From Flavobacterium sp. YO12 (lineage in GTDB: Bacteria; Bacteroidota; Bacteroidia; Flavobacteriales; Flavobacteriaceae): a DNA stretch of 64,000 nt. The stretch covers positions 60,717 to 124,716 of the forward strand of contig NZ_NRQU01000008.1 in NCBI RefSeq assembly GCF_004119495.1, read 5' to 3'. Made by a program: the position numbers and the translations under genes. Positions 51,201-59,789 of the stretch are shown piece by piece (position 1 is the first letter of the stretch; every line of letters starts with the position of its first letter). The notes beneath the pieces were generated by a model that was given only the letters and a program-made list of their open reading frames with translations, was not told the DNA's origin and did no database searches.

Positions 51201-53888
51201 GATACAAATGGCGGGCATGCAACTGCCTTAACAGTAAATATCGATTGGCCAATATGGTCTGGAAAAACACGTAACAGAGATGCTTCGACGGCAAATATGT
51301 TAGTTTTTTCTACAGATAAAAAGAATTACGCAGTTGGAGAAAAAGCGCAAATTTCTTTCCCTTCAAGTGAAGGCGGGCGTGCTTTAATTTCAATTGAAAA
51401 CGGATCTCGCGTGATTCAGACAATTTGGGCGAAAACACAAAAAGGGGAAACAAAAGTTGAGGTTCCTATTACGGGAGTAATGGCGCCAAATGTTTATTTT
51501 AATATCACTTTGTTACAGCCTCACGCAACAACCAAGAACGATTCGCCAATTCGTATGTACGGAATTGTTCCTGTCGAAGTTGTGGATAAAAACACGATTT
51601 TGGCACCAACCATTAATATGCCGGATGTTTTAAAACCAGAACAGCCATTTACAGTTAAAGTGGGCGAAAAGTCAGGTAAAGAAATGACGTATACCATTGC
51701 GGTTGTCGACGAAGGACTTTTAGATCTAACTCGTTTTAAAACACCAAATGCGTGGGATAGTTTCTATGTTCGTGAAGCCCTTGGAGTAAAAACATGGGAC
51801 GTTTACGATGATGTAATTGGAGCGTATGGAGGAAAAATAAATCAGATTTTTAGTATTGGAGGAGATCAGGATTTAGGAGGTGGAAAAGCTAAAAAAGCAA
51901 ATCGTTTTAAACCGGTAGTATTGTATTATGGTCCGTTTAAATTGGAAAAAGGACAAACAAAATCACACGAATTAAAACTGCCAAAATATATTGGTTCTGT
52001 TAGAACAATGGTTGTGGCAGGAGATGCAAATACAAGTGCTTACGGAAGCGTTGAAAAAGCAACTCAAGTTAAGAGCCCGTTGATGGTTTTAGCTTCGTTG
52101 CCTAGGAAGATTTCGCCATCAGAAAAAGTAACACTTCCAGTAACTGTTTTTGCAACTGAAAATAAAATAAAAAATGTTTCGATTCAGGTAAAAACAAGCA
52201 ACGGATTGAAAGTAATGGGAAGTGCCATTCAAAAACTGAGTTTTGCACAGCCAGACGAAAAGATGGCATATTTCAATTTAGTTGTAGGTGCTGCAACTGG
52301 AATTGCAAAAGTTCAGGTTATTGCAACATCTGGAAGCGAGAAATCAGTTTACGATGTTGAAATTGATATGACGAATCCAAATCCTGTTACAAGTACTTTT
52401 ACAGATGTTGTTTTGTCTCCAAATAGTACTAAAACAATTTCATGGAAAACATTTGGTGTTGCCGGAAGTAATAAAGCAAGATTAGAAGTTTCGTCTATGC
52501 CATCAATGAATTTGAATGGAAGAATGCAATTTTTAATTCAGTATCCACATGGTTGTGTAGAGCAGACTACTTCCTCGGTTTTCCCTCAATTGTATTTAAG
52601 TGATGTGGCTGATATTGACGCGAAACGTAAAGAGATTATTCAAAAAAATATTGCGGCGGGAATTGCTAGATTAGGAAATTTCCAATTATCAAATGGCGGA
52701 TTACCTTATTGGCAAGGAAATGCAATTGCAGATGATTGGGGAACTTCTTACGCTGGTCATTTCTTGATTGAAGCGGAGAAAAAAGGATATATTCTGCCAA
52801 TTAATTTCAAATCAAAATGGCTGTCTTATCAGCAAAAAGAAGCTAAACAATGGCGTTTTGAACCGAAATATGGAAATGATTTAGCGCAAGCATATCGCTT
52901 ATATACATTAGCTTTAGCTGGAAATGCTGATTTATCAGCAATGAATAGACTTAGAGAAACAAAAGGCATTTCAAACGAAAGTAAACTTCGTTTGGCAGCA
53001 GCATATGTTTTAGCGGGACAAAAATCAGCTGGACAAAGTTTGTTCCTGAAAACAAGTATTGACGGAGATTTAGATGGATACAGTTACTATTATTACGGTT
53101 CAAGCGAAAGAAATAGAGCAATGGCTCTAGAAACAATGCTGCTTTTAGGACAAACACAAAAAGCATTTACTATGGCTTCAAAACTAGCCAAAGAAATGTC
53201 GGCCAATCAATGGATGAGTACGCAGACAACAGCTTATTGCTTGTATGCGATGTCGAAATTTGCAATTAGTAATGGTCCAAAAGGAATCAATATTCAGTTT
53301 AGTAAAAACGGAAAAGGAGAGACAATAAATACAAGTAAATCAATTGCAGATCGCAGTATTTCGGTTACTTCTGGAGCAAATAGTATTACGCTGAAAAATA
53401 ATAAGGCAAATACAGTTTATGTTCGCGTATTGAATACAGGAATATTGCCAATCGGACAAGAGAATGCAGTTCAGAGTGATGTTACGGCTTCTATCGTTTT
53501 CAAAAACAGAAAAGGAAGTGTAATTAACGTTTCGAAAATTACTCAGGGAACTGAATTTGTTGCTGAGGTTACGATTAAAAATCAAAGAGGAGAAAGTATT
53601 CAAAATGTAGCGTTATCACAAATTCTGCCTTCAGGATTTGAAATTGTAAATACTCGTTTTACAGATTACGGAGACGCTGTAAACAACATTGCCGATTATA
53701 TTGATATACGAGACGATAGAACTAATTTCTATTTTGGAATGAAAGCCAGAGAAACTAAAGTTTTTAGAATTCTATTAAATGCATCCTATTTAGGAAATTA
53801 CTATTTACCTGGATTGCAATGCGAAGCCATGTATGATAATACTTTCTTAGCCAGAACAAAAGGATTCTGGGTTGAGGTTGTGAAGTAA
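48201..53888 (+). CDS. Alpha-2-macroglobulin family lipoprotein
   Basis: This 1895-residue envelope protein is a bacterial alpha-2-macroglobulin, a thioester protease trap thought to guard the periplasm when peptidoglycan is damaged. The GTG start gives a signal peptide with lipobox and Cys19 (FIFQSCG). MG domains span about 40-1100, the bait-region area precedes YGPFKLEKGQ, and the thioester motif GCVEQ holds Cys1452. A Val-Asp-Ser-Ala repeat with acidic tail (about 312-350) and an acidic, Tyr-rich stretch (about 510-555) look like disordered linkers inserted between MG domains. pbpC follows, the partnership known from E. coli YfhM-PbpC. Confidence 0.93.
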   Translation: MKVKGLSLVFFVFFIFQSCGRKSAADFNSDFSLFKDYITSFTGGIVSSDSDIRVVLAFDKNDWKPNQELDDDLFDISPSVHGKVVALSTNTLAFIPEKKLKPGTEYQVTLNLDKLTAIPKENEAALSKFNFTVKTIKQDFTINTGDIQSYSKEYQYLNCVLKTADNIDLETAQKLVEAKQKGNNLKIKFEKTTGPAKEFRFIIDSIQRHSEASNLEIMYDGNDFDIDQKGQIDFPITSINEFKVIKVEVPDGNNQSVLINFSEPLEKGQDFAGLVSIQNTNNLKFSTQGNLLKVYFTNQNAPKKEEPVVVVAEESAAVAVDSAAVVVDSAEVAVDSAVAVADNAVEYVPDEEPEQVVTGELLLEVFEGIESQYGKKLESNYSEKISFDQIKPSIRFVKNGTILPSSNNLKLNFEAVNLSAVDVKVYKIYKNNILQFLQYNQLNGGQNLKKVAQPIAKTTLNLRESTLVNLTKWNTYALDLSKIIKPEPGAIYRVEFVYKKKYSLYKCESSNGDDDEAEEEEVDENDVNYSGNSYDDYYYYDDYNWRESEDPCSGSYFYNARIATNILASDLGVIAKRGENKSYLFAVNNIVTTEPVSNARVDLYNFQQQKIGTQATSSEGIASFQLDKFAYFAIVTLGDQSTYVKLDDGLSLSVSNFDVAGETLQKGLKGFIYGERGVWRPGDNLYLSFILNDAANKLPKSHPIKFRLNDPNGKTVYQTVQKINDLNHYAFIVPTNQDAPTGNWEAMVSVGGAKFYKSIKIETIKPNRLKIKNTFSRKTLSASYPNTDNIEVTWLHGAIAKNLNVEMQAKFSQQTTTFKGYEKFSFDDIVRQFSTEEINVFSGKLNESGKASVNIEPRLQGQAPGMLRASFITKVYEEGGDFSTDVMSTTYSPYKTYVGIKSPELNRYNMLETRANNRFEVVTVDENGRPRAVRNLEVRIYKVDWRWWWDSSSDNLSNYNSSNSTTAYKSIIIDTDSSGKGSFQFALTDEEWGRYLIRVEDTNGGHATALTVNIDWPIWSGKTRNRDASTANMLVFSTDKKNYAVGEKAQISFPSSEGGRALISIENGSRVIQTIWAKTQKGETKVEVPITGVMAPNVYFNITLLQPHATTKNDSPIRMYGIVPVEVVDKNTILAPTINMPDVLKPEQPFTVKVGEKSGKEMTYTIAVVDEGLLDLTRFKTPNAWDSFYVREALGVKTWDVYDDVIGAYGGKINQIFSIGGDQDLGGGKAKKANRFKPVVLYYGPFKLEKGQTKSHELKLPKYIGSVRTMVVAGDANTSAYGSVEKATQVKSPLMVLASLPRKISPSEKVTLPVTVFATENKIKNVSIQVKTSNGLKVMGSAIQKLSFAQPDEKMAYFNLVVGAATGIAKVQVIATSGSEKSVYDVEIDMTNPNPVTSTFTDVVLSPNSTKTISWKTFGVAGSNKARLEVSSMPSMNLNGRMQFLIQYPHGCVEQTTSSVFPQLYLSDVADIDAKRKEIIQKNIAAGIARLGNFQLSNGGLPYWQGNAIADDWGTSYAGHFLIEAEKKGYILPINFKSKWLSYQQKEAKQWRFEPKYGNDLAQAYRLYTLALAGNADLSAMNRLRETKGISNESKLRLAAAYVLAGQKSAGQSLFLKTSIDGDLDGYSYYYYGSSERNRAMALETMLLLGQTQKAFTMASKLAKEMSANQWMSTQTTAYCLYAMSKFAISNGPKGINIQFSKNGKGETINTSKSIADRSISVTSGANSITLKNNKANTVYVRVLNTGILPIGQENAVQSDVTASIVFKNRKGSVINVSKITQGTEFVAEVTIKNQRGESIQNVALSQILPSGFEIVNTRFTDYGDAVNNIADYIDIRDDRTNFYFGMKARETKVFRILLNASYLGNYYLPGLQCEAMYDNTFLARTKGFWVEVVK

Positions 53889-53890
53889 AG

Positions 53891-53967
53891 TTTTTTTAGC
53901 CACGGATTACACAGATTAAAATGATTTTTTAGAATTTGTGCTAATCCATTTCATCTGGCTGAAAAAA
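53891..53967. repeat. Long palindrome built from 9-base words (CCACGGATT...)
   Basis: TTTTTTAGCCACGGATTACACAGATT on the left pairs imperfectly with the sequence ending ATCTGGCTGAAAAAA on the right. The left arm steps CCACGGATT, ACACAGATT, AAAATGATT are close to those of 42425. T and A runs at the ends would let it act as a terminator. Confidence 0.65.
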
Positions 53968-53982
53968 GCTTTGTAAAAAGGT

Positions 53983-54051
53983 CTCCCGCAGATTTTGCAG
54001 ATCAAGCAGAAAAAAAAATAAAATCTGCCAAATCTGCGGAATCTGCGAGAG
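53983..54051. repeat. Second palindrome built from 9-base words (AAATCTGCG)
   Basis: Left: CTCCCGCAGATTTTGCAGAT and AAGCAGA. Right: AAATCTGCC, AAATCTGCG, GAATCTGCG, AGAG, complementary. It directly follows the palindrome at 53891 in the spacer between the macroglobulin gene and pbpC; a three-unit 8-base run (54074-54097) completes this 217-base spacer. Confidence 0.7.
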
Positions 54052-54105
54052 AAAACTTTGAGAACTTTACATAAATCTTTGCGTCTTTGCGGTTAAATAA
54101 AATCA

Positions 54106-56484
54106 GTGTTGAAAAATAAACTTGTAGCGTTCCTCCAACGCATTATAAATTGGATAAAAAGAAACAAAATAAAATCAGCAATTGCATTTGTGCTCTTGCT
54201 GATTTACTATTTTTCGATACCTCGAACTTTATTCAAAGAACCCTATTCAACCGTTATTGAAAGCAAAGAGGGCGAATTATTAGGGGCTAAAATTGCTCGA
54301 GATGGACAATGGCGTTTTCCTGCGCAGGACAGTGTTCCAGATAAATTTAAGAAGTGTATTGTTTATTTTGAAGATGAGTATTTCTACAAGCATCCAGGAT
54401 TTAATCCAGGTGCGATGGTAAATGCTTTTAAACAAAACCGAAAAGCGGGTAAAGTAGTTAGAGGCGGCAGCACCTTAACACAGCAAGTTATAAGATTATC
54501 TCGAAAAGGAAAGAACAGAACTTACTTTGAAAAAGTATTAGAAATTATTCTCGCAACAAGATTAGAATTAGGATATTCAAAAAATGAAATTCTCGAAATG
54601 TATGCCGCTCATGCGCCATTTGGAGGAAATGTTGTTGGGTTAGAAATGGCTTCTTGGCGTTATTTTGGCGTGCAGTCCAATCAATTGTCTTGGGCTGAAA
54701 ATGCAGTTTTAGCGGTTTTACCAAATGCACCAAGTTTAATCTATCCGGGAAAAAATCAGATAAAATTATTAAATAAACGAAATCGACTTTTACTAAAATT
54801 ACATCAGGAAGGTATAATCGACAAGCAAACGTATGAACTTTCTATAGAAGAACCTTTGCCTCAAAAGCCATATGATCTCCCTCAAATTGCACCTCATTTA
54901 TTGCAGAGAGTGGCAAAAAATGAAGAAGGAACAAGGGTAAAAACGACAATTGATTATGCGTTGCAAAATCGTGTAAATCAAATTGCGAGATATTATTACA
55001 ATCAATACAAACAGAATGAAGTTCATAATCTGGCTATTTTAGTAATTGATGTTCAGAATAGAAATGTAATGAGTTACGTTGGCAATGCTCCAACAGATAA
55101 AGATCATCAAAAAGATGTTGATATAATTGATGCTCCCAGAAGTACAGGAAGTATTTTAAAACCACTTTTGTACGGTGCAATGTTAGATGATGGTGAATTG
55201 TTACCCAATACTTTAGTAGCCGATGTTCCTACACAGATTTCAGGATATACGCCTCAAAATTTCAATTTAACATTTGACGGCGCTGTTCCTGCGCATCGTG
55301 CACTGTCGCGTTCTTTGAACATTCCAGCAGTTTTAATGCTTCAGGAATTTACAGTCAATAAATTTTACGAAGAACTTCAAAAATTTAAATTGAAGAACAT
55401 TAATAAAACTCCTGACCATTATGGTTTGTCGCTTATTTTAGGAGGTGCCGAAAGTAATTTATGGGATTTATGCAGAACTTATGCAAATTTGTCTTCAACA
55501 TTGAATTTCTATACTAAAAATAAAAATCAATACAGAACAAATGAGTTTGCAGAATTAAATTATAAAAATGATTTTAAGCCCGATTTTGGAACAGAAACGG
55601 ATCAAAAGAATATTTTGGGTGCAGGGTCAATTTGGTTGACTTATAACGCAATGGAGCAGGTAAATAGACCTGAAGGAGACGAAGCGTGGAAGTTTTATGA
55701 TAGTTCTCTAAAAATTGCATGGAAAACAGGAACAAGTTTTGGGAATAGAGACGCATGGGCAATTGGAACCAATTCAAGATATGTGGTTGGGATTTGGGTT
55801 GGAAATGCAACTGGAGAGGGAAGACCAACTTTAACCGGAGTTACGAGTGCGGCTCCAATTTTATTTGACGTTTTTAATTTATTGCCCAGACAAAGATGGT
55901 TTGATACGCCATATAAAGATTTGGCTGAGGTTGAGGTTTGTCGATTAAGTGGTTATTTGGCTAAAGAGAATTGCCCGAAAATTAAACAATGGGTTTCAAA
56001 AAGGGGAAAATCAACAAAAGTTTGTCCGTATCATAGAACTATTCATTTAGATAAAACAGAACAGTTTCAGGTAAACAGCAGCTGTGAAAATGTTGAAAAT
56101 ATTATTGCTAAAAATTGGTTTGTTCTGCCTCCAGTTATGGCTTGGTACTATAAAAGTCAGCATATTGAATATTTACCATTACCTCCATATAAAGAAGGCT
56201 GCGAAGGAACTCAAACCACAGTTATGGATTTTATTTATCCAAAGGCAAACAGCAAAATATATTTGACTAAAGATTTTAATAGTAAGGTACAACCTGTAAT
56301 TCTAAAAGTTGCTTATTCTGAAAGAGACAAAGAATTATTTTGGTATGTTGATGATGTTTTTAAGGCTACTACAAAAACTTTTCATGAATTACCGATTACA
56401 CCAACAACAGGAATACATTACATTACAGTTGTAGATGCTTTTGGAAATGAAATTAGACGAAAAATCGAGATTATAAAAGAATAA
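54106..56484 (+). CDS. pbpC: Penicillin-binding protein 1C
   Basis: This 792-residue bifunctional murein synthase has one N-terminal helix (AIAFVLLLIYYFSI) and a glycosyltransferase GT51 domain with EDEYFYKHPGFNPGAM and RGGSTLTQQV (about 90-135). A transpeptidase domain follows with SILK as the SxxK nucleophile (about 350), SRSLN as SxN and KTGTS (about 545). A C-terminal BiPBP_C domain covers about 700-792. The GTG start at 54106 (or TTG 54109) follows the repeat-rich spacer. Position after the alpha-2-macroglobulin gene supports joint action in envelope repair. The stop is two bases from the converging gene on the other strand. Confidence 0.94.
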   Translation: MLKNKLVAFLQRIINWIKRNKIKSAIAFVLLLIYYFSIPRTLFKEPYSTVIESKEGELLGAKIARDGQWRFPAQDSVPDKFKKCIVYFEDEYFYKHPGFNPGAMVNAFKQNRKAGKVVRGGSTLTQQVIRLSRKGKNRTYFEKVLEIILATRLELGYSKNEILEMYAAHAPFGGNVVGLEMASWRYFGVQSNQLSWAENAVLAVLPNAPSLIYPGKNQIKLLNKRNRLLLKLHQEGIIDKQTYELSIEEPLPQKPYDLPQIAPHLLQRVAKNEEGTRVKTTIDYALQNRVNQIARYYYNQYKQNEVHNLAILVIDVQNRNVMSYVGNAPTDKDHQKDVDIIDAPRSTGSILKPLLYGAMLDDGELLPNTLVADVPTQISGYTPQNFNLTFDGAVPAHRALSRSLNIPAVLMLQEFTVNKFYEELQKFKLKNINKTPDHYGLSLILGGAESNLWDLCRTYANLSSTLNFYTKNKNQYRTNEFAELNYKNDFKPDFGTETDQKNILGAGSIWLTYNAMEQVNRPEGDEAWKFYDSSLKIAWKTGTSFGNRDAWAIGTNSRYVVGIWVGNATGEGRPTLTGVTSAAPILFDVFNLLPRQRWFDTPYKDLAEVEVCRLSGYLAKENCPKIKQWVSKRGKSTKVCPYHRTIHLDKTEQFQVNSSCENVENIIAKNWFVLPPVMAWYYKSQHIEYLPLPPYKEGCEGTQTTVMDFIYPKANSKIYLTKDFNSKVQPVILKVAYSERDKELFWYVDDVFKATTKTFHELPITPTTGIHYITVVDAFGNEIRRKIEIIKE

Positions 56485-56486
56485 GT

Positions 56487-57254
56487 TTATTGTATGATAT
56501 TGAGTTTGGTATACACCTCTTTGTTTTTTGTAATTCGAAATGTGAGTGAAGTTGTAAATCCCTGATAAGTTGGAGATTTTTCTTTGTTGTATGGAAATGA
56601 ATAGCCAAGACCTAAATCGATCATATTAAATAAAGTAAGACCGCCCATTGCATAAGCATTTTTTGAAGAGCTGCCCGCTTTTAAAAACAGAAGATATTCT
56701 GTATTGTATGATAAATGCACGTCTGGAAGTCCATAATATCTTCCATTGTAACTGTTGGTAATTCCATATCCAGCACCTAAAAAAAGTTTGTTTTTATTTT
56801 TACAATCCAAACAAAATTCAAGACCAGCGGTTAGAAGACTTTTGTCTGCTATTGAATAATTTAAATATAATATAGGCCAATCTGAAATTTTAAATTTTGA
56901 AGAATTATTGTTTTCCTTATAGTTAAATTCTCTTGTAAAAATTGTTCCATCACTGTCGTTGTGCCATTCTGCTTTGCCAGCTAAGTAATCAGCGTTTTGA
57001 TCTATTGAATAGCCTTGAAATTGTAATTTGTTATTGTTTAAATAGTAATCCTTAATTACAAAAAGAGAGTCTGTATTTTTTATTTTGTAACCAATTGCCT
57101 CTTTGGTTTTTATTTTTGAAGGTTTAATTCTGTAATATAAAGCGATTTCTTTATTGGTTTTTTTCCAATTTTTGTCAAAAAAAATAGTGTCGTTTTGAGA
57201 TGTGATTTTATTTGAGAAAAATAGAATAACAATGATGATCGTATATCTTTTCAT
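56487..57254 (-). CDS. Hypothetical secreted protein, paralog A (255 aa)
   Basis: A signal peptide (MKRYTIIIVILFFSNKITSQ) precedes a region with NDTIFFDKNWKKTNKEIALYYRIKP, similar to proteins with a YwqK/MORN-like repeat region. The C-terminal 110 residues are barrel-like and contain YLNYSIADKSLLTAGLEFCLDC and YGITNSYNGRYYGLPDVHLSY, ending LNIIQ. The neighbour at 57272-58063 is clearly homologous over the whole length. Function unknown; an outer-membrane location is likely. Confidence 0.75.
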   Translation of the reverse strand: MKRYTIIIVILFFSNKITSQNDTIFFDKNWKKTNKEIALYYRIKPSKIKTKEAIGYKIKNTDSLFVIKDYYLNNNKLQFQGYSIDQNADYLAGKAEWHNDSDGTIFTREFNYKENNNSSKFKISDWPILYLNYSIADKSLLTAGLEFCLDCKNKNKLFLGAGYGITNSYNGRYYGLPDVHLSYNTEYLLFLKAGSSSKNAYAMGGLTLFNMIDLGLGYSFPYNKEKSPTYQGFTTSLTFRITKNKEVYTKLNIIQ

Positions 57255-57271
57255 TCGTAGTAGAGAATTAT

Positions 57272-58063
57272 TTAATATCCTATGGGCTGACTATAAGCTT
57301 TTTTGTTTCTTGTGAATCTTAAATTAAGACTCATTGTAAATCCTTCAAATGCTGGAGCTTTATTCTTGTCGTATGGTAATGAATATCCAAACCCTAAATC
57401 TATAAAATTCATTAATGTTAATCCTCCCAATAGATAACTATTTTTATGAGTTGTTCCAATTTTTGCAAATAAAATAGAAACGTTATAAGATAAATGAAGA
57501 TCAGGCAGGCCATAGTATTGTCCATTGTAACTATTGGTAACGCCATATCCTAGACCTAAAAAAAGTTTTTTAGAAGTTTGACAGTCTAAACAAAACTCTG
57601 TTCCCAAAGTTAAAAGACTTTTGTCAGCAATACTATAGTTCAAATAGGTTATAGGCGGACTTGGAACTCTAAATGTGCCCGGAGCCGGCTTTTGAAAATC
57701 TCTTGAACTTGAAAGCGTTCCGTCTTCATTATACCATTTTGCTTTTCCTGCATTATAGTTCCCGTCTATGTCTTTAGAATAACCTTCGAACTGTAATGTG
57801 TTGTTCTTTATATAGTAATCTTTAATTAGATATAGAGAATCAACATATTCAATTTTTCGCCCGATGGCTTTTTTTGTTTTTATTTTAACGGGTTTTAGTC
57901 TGTAATAAACCGCAGAATCTTTTACAGTAGCTTTCCATTTTGAATTAAAAAAGATAGTATCGCTTTGAGCGGCTAATCTTGAAGAAAACAAAAAAAGTAG
58001 CGCTAATAGATAGTAAAAAGTATTTTTTTGAGATGAAAAATAAAGATTTGGGATTGTTTGCAT
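57272..58063 (-). CDS. Hypothetical secreted protein, paralog B (263 aa)
   Basis: It is homologous to paralog A through TIFFNSKWKATVKDSAVYYR, KIKTKKAIGRKIEYVDSLYL, YLNYSIADKSLLTLGTEFC and YGVTNSYNGQYYGLPDLHLSY. An N-terminal hydrophobic segment (TFYYLLALLFLFSSRLAAQ) is the signal peptide, possibly starting at a later Met-less position, so the first 12 residues are uncertain. The pair is 17 bases apart and probably one transcript from the -7 element TATGTTTG (complement of 58097-58104). A conserved CxxC (FCLDC) is shared by both. Function unknown. Confidence 0.75.
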   Translation of the reverse strand: MQTIPNLYFSSQKNTFYYLLALLFLFSSRLAAQSDTIFFNSKWKATVKDSAVYYRLKPVKIKTKKAIGRKIEYVDSLYLIKDYYIKNNTLQFEGYSKDIDGNYNAGKAKWYNEDGTLSSSRDFQKPAPGTFRVPSPPITYLNYSIADKSLLTLGTEFCLDCQTSKKLFLGLGYGVTNSYNGQYYGLPDLHLSYNVSILFAKIGTTHKNSYLLGGLTLMNFIDLGFGYSLPYDKNKAPAFEGFTMSLNLRFTRNKKAYSQPIGY

Positions 58064-58185
58064 ATAATTAATTATTTAAAGTAATAATTAGAATTACAAA
58101 CATAATTACTGGGTTATTTCTATTCGGTCTGTATGCGCTTTTTTTGCACCACAATAGGGCAAAAAAAGGAGACATAAAAGCATAA

Positions 58186-58217
58186 AAAAACCGCCAATCT
58201 CACGAAAGGCGGTTTTT
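58186..58217 (-). terminator. Terminator after the RNase E/G gene
   Basis: AAAAACCGCC (58186-58195) pairs with GGCGGTTTTT (58208-58217); A bases to the left become the U tract on the minus strand. Confidence 0.9.
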
Positions 58218-58220
58218 GAT

Positions 58221-59765
58221 TTATTCTGTAATAACATTTCCCTTTTTGTCGTAGAAATGATATTCTAAATACGTGTAAGCGTCACGAGGTATGATTTTCA
58301 CCCATTTCTTATGTTCAAAAAACCATTTTGAACGTAATGATGGAAAACCTTTGCTGAGGTATGCAGCCACAAACGGATGTGTGTTAAGTACAACTTTATT
58401 GTGGGTTTTTAAAAGTCTTTCTAAATCAGAGGTGATCTTATCAATAATTAAAATAGGTGCTTCAATTTCACCATTTTCTTTGTTAGGATCTTCTTCTCTG
58501 GTCTTAATGTTAACTTCTGGTCTTACGCGCTGTCTTGTAATCTGGACTAAACCAAATTTACTTGGCGGTAATATTTTATGCTTTGCTTTATCGTCGCTCA
58601 TTTCTTCTCGCAAGAAGTCGAACAAAACCTTCCTGTTTTCAGGATTCGACATATCGATAAAATCAACTACTATGATTCCGCCCATATCTCGCAGACGAAG
58701 TTGTCTGGCGATTTCTGCTGCAGCAATCATATTTACTTCCATAGCAGTGTCTTCTTGATTGGTTGCTTTATTCGAACGGTTTCCGCTGTTTACGTCAATA
58801 ACGTGAAGAGCTTCAGTGTGTTCGATGATAAGGTAAGCGCCCTTGCTCATAGATACTGTTCTTCCAAAAGAAGTTTTGATTTGTCTCTCTATATTGTATT
58901 TCTCAAAAATTGGAGTGTCATTTGATTGATAAAACTTAACAATCGATTGTTTTGAAGGCGCAATTTCTTGCAGATATTCCTTCGTTTGATGGTACAACTC
59001 TTCGTCATCTATTTGAATACCGCTGAAGGTATCATTGAAAACATCTCTTAATATTGAAGAAGCTCTGTTAAGCTCTCCTAATACTTTTGATGGATGATGA
59101 GCAGTTGGTAATTTTTTACACATTGCAGTCCATCTGCCAAGCAGGTTCTGCAAATCTTTTTCTAATTCGGCTACGTTTTTGCCTTCGGCTACTGTGCGAA
59201 CAATAACACCAAATCCTTTTGGTTTGATCGATAGAACAAGTTTTTTTAGACGATCCTTTTCTTTTTTGTCTTCTATTTTTTGAGAAATAGAAACACGATC
59301 TGAAAAAGGAACAAGAACGATAAATCTTCCGGCAAGAGAAAGCTCAGCACTTATTCTTGGACCCTTGGTCGATATAGGTTCTTTAACTACTTGAACTAAA
59401 ACAGATTGATTGGCACTTAAAATATCAGTAATGATGCCATCTTTGTCAATCTCTTTTTCAAACTGAAAGGTTTTTAGGGAGAAATCTTTTAATTTACCTG
59501 CGCTTACAAGTTTTATGAATTTCAATTGGGAAGCTAAATTTGGACCTAAATCGTGATAATGTAAAAAGGCATCTTTTTCGAAGCCTACATTTACAAAAGC
59601 AGCATTAAGTCCAGCAACTGGTTTTCGTATTTTGGCAATAAAAATATCACCAACCTGAAAGTTGCTTTTTTCTTCTTCTTTATGTAATTCAATTAGTTTT
59701 CCATCTTTTAATAAGGCAAAATCTACGGCTTCAGAACTCGATCTAATGATTAATTCTTTATTCAC
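58221..59765 (-). CDS. rng: Ribonuclease E/G family protein
   Basis: This 514-residue protein (from GTG 59765) has an N-terminal S1-like domain (about 35-125, GDIFIAKIRKPVAGLNAAFVNVG). RNase H-like and catalytic domains follow, with LHVIDVNSGNRSNK and GGIIVVDFIDMSNPENR (the metal-binding Asp residues, about 310-360). FGLVQITRQRVRPEV comes next. It processes rRNA and degrades mRNA. The long C-terminal scaffold of RNase E is missing, so it is Rng-like. The ATG 59846 start would add 27 residues encoded by the heptamer palindrome and is unlikely. Confidence 0.93.
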   Translation of the reverse strand: MNKELIIRSSSEAVDFALLKDGKLIELHKEEEKSNFQVGDIFIAKIRKPVAGLNAAFVNVGFEKDAFLHYHDLGPNLASQLKFIKLVSAGKLKDFSLKTFQFEKEIDKDGIITDILSANQSVLVQVVKEPISTKGPRISAELSLAGRFIVLVPFSDRVSISQKIEDKKEKDRLKKLVLSIKPKGFGVIVRTVAEGKNVAELEKDLQNLLGRWTAMCKKLPTAHHPSKVLGELNRASSILRDVFNDTFSGIQIDDEELYHQTKEYLQEIAPSKQSIVKFYQSNDTPIFEKYNIERQIKTSFGRTVSMSKGAYLIIEHTEALHVIDVNSGNRSNKATNQEDTAMEVNMIAAAEIARQLRLRDMGGIIVVDFIDMSNPENRKVLFDFLREEMSDDKAKHKILPPSKFGLVQITRQRVRPEVNIKTREEDPNKENGEIEAPILIIDKITSDLERLLKTHNKVVLNTHPFVAAYLSKGFPSLRSKWFFEHKKWVKIIPRDAYTYLEYHFYDKKGNVITE

Positions 59766-59789
59766 ACTGTAAATTTTTATCCGTGAATT

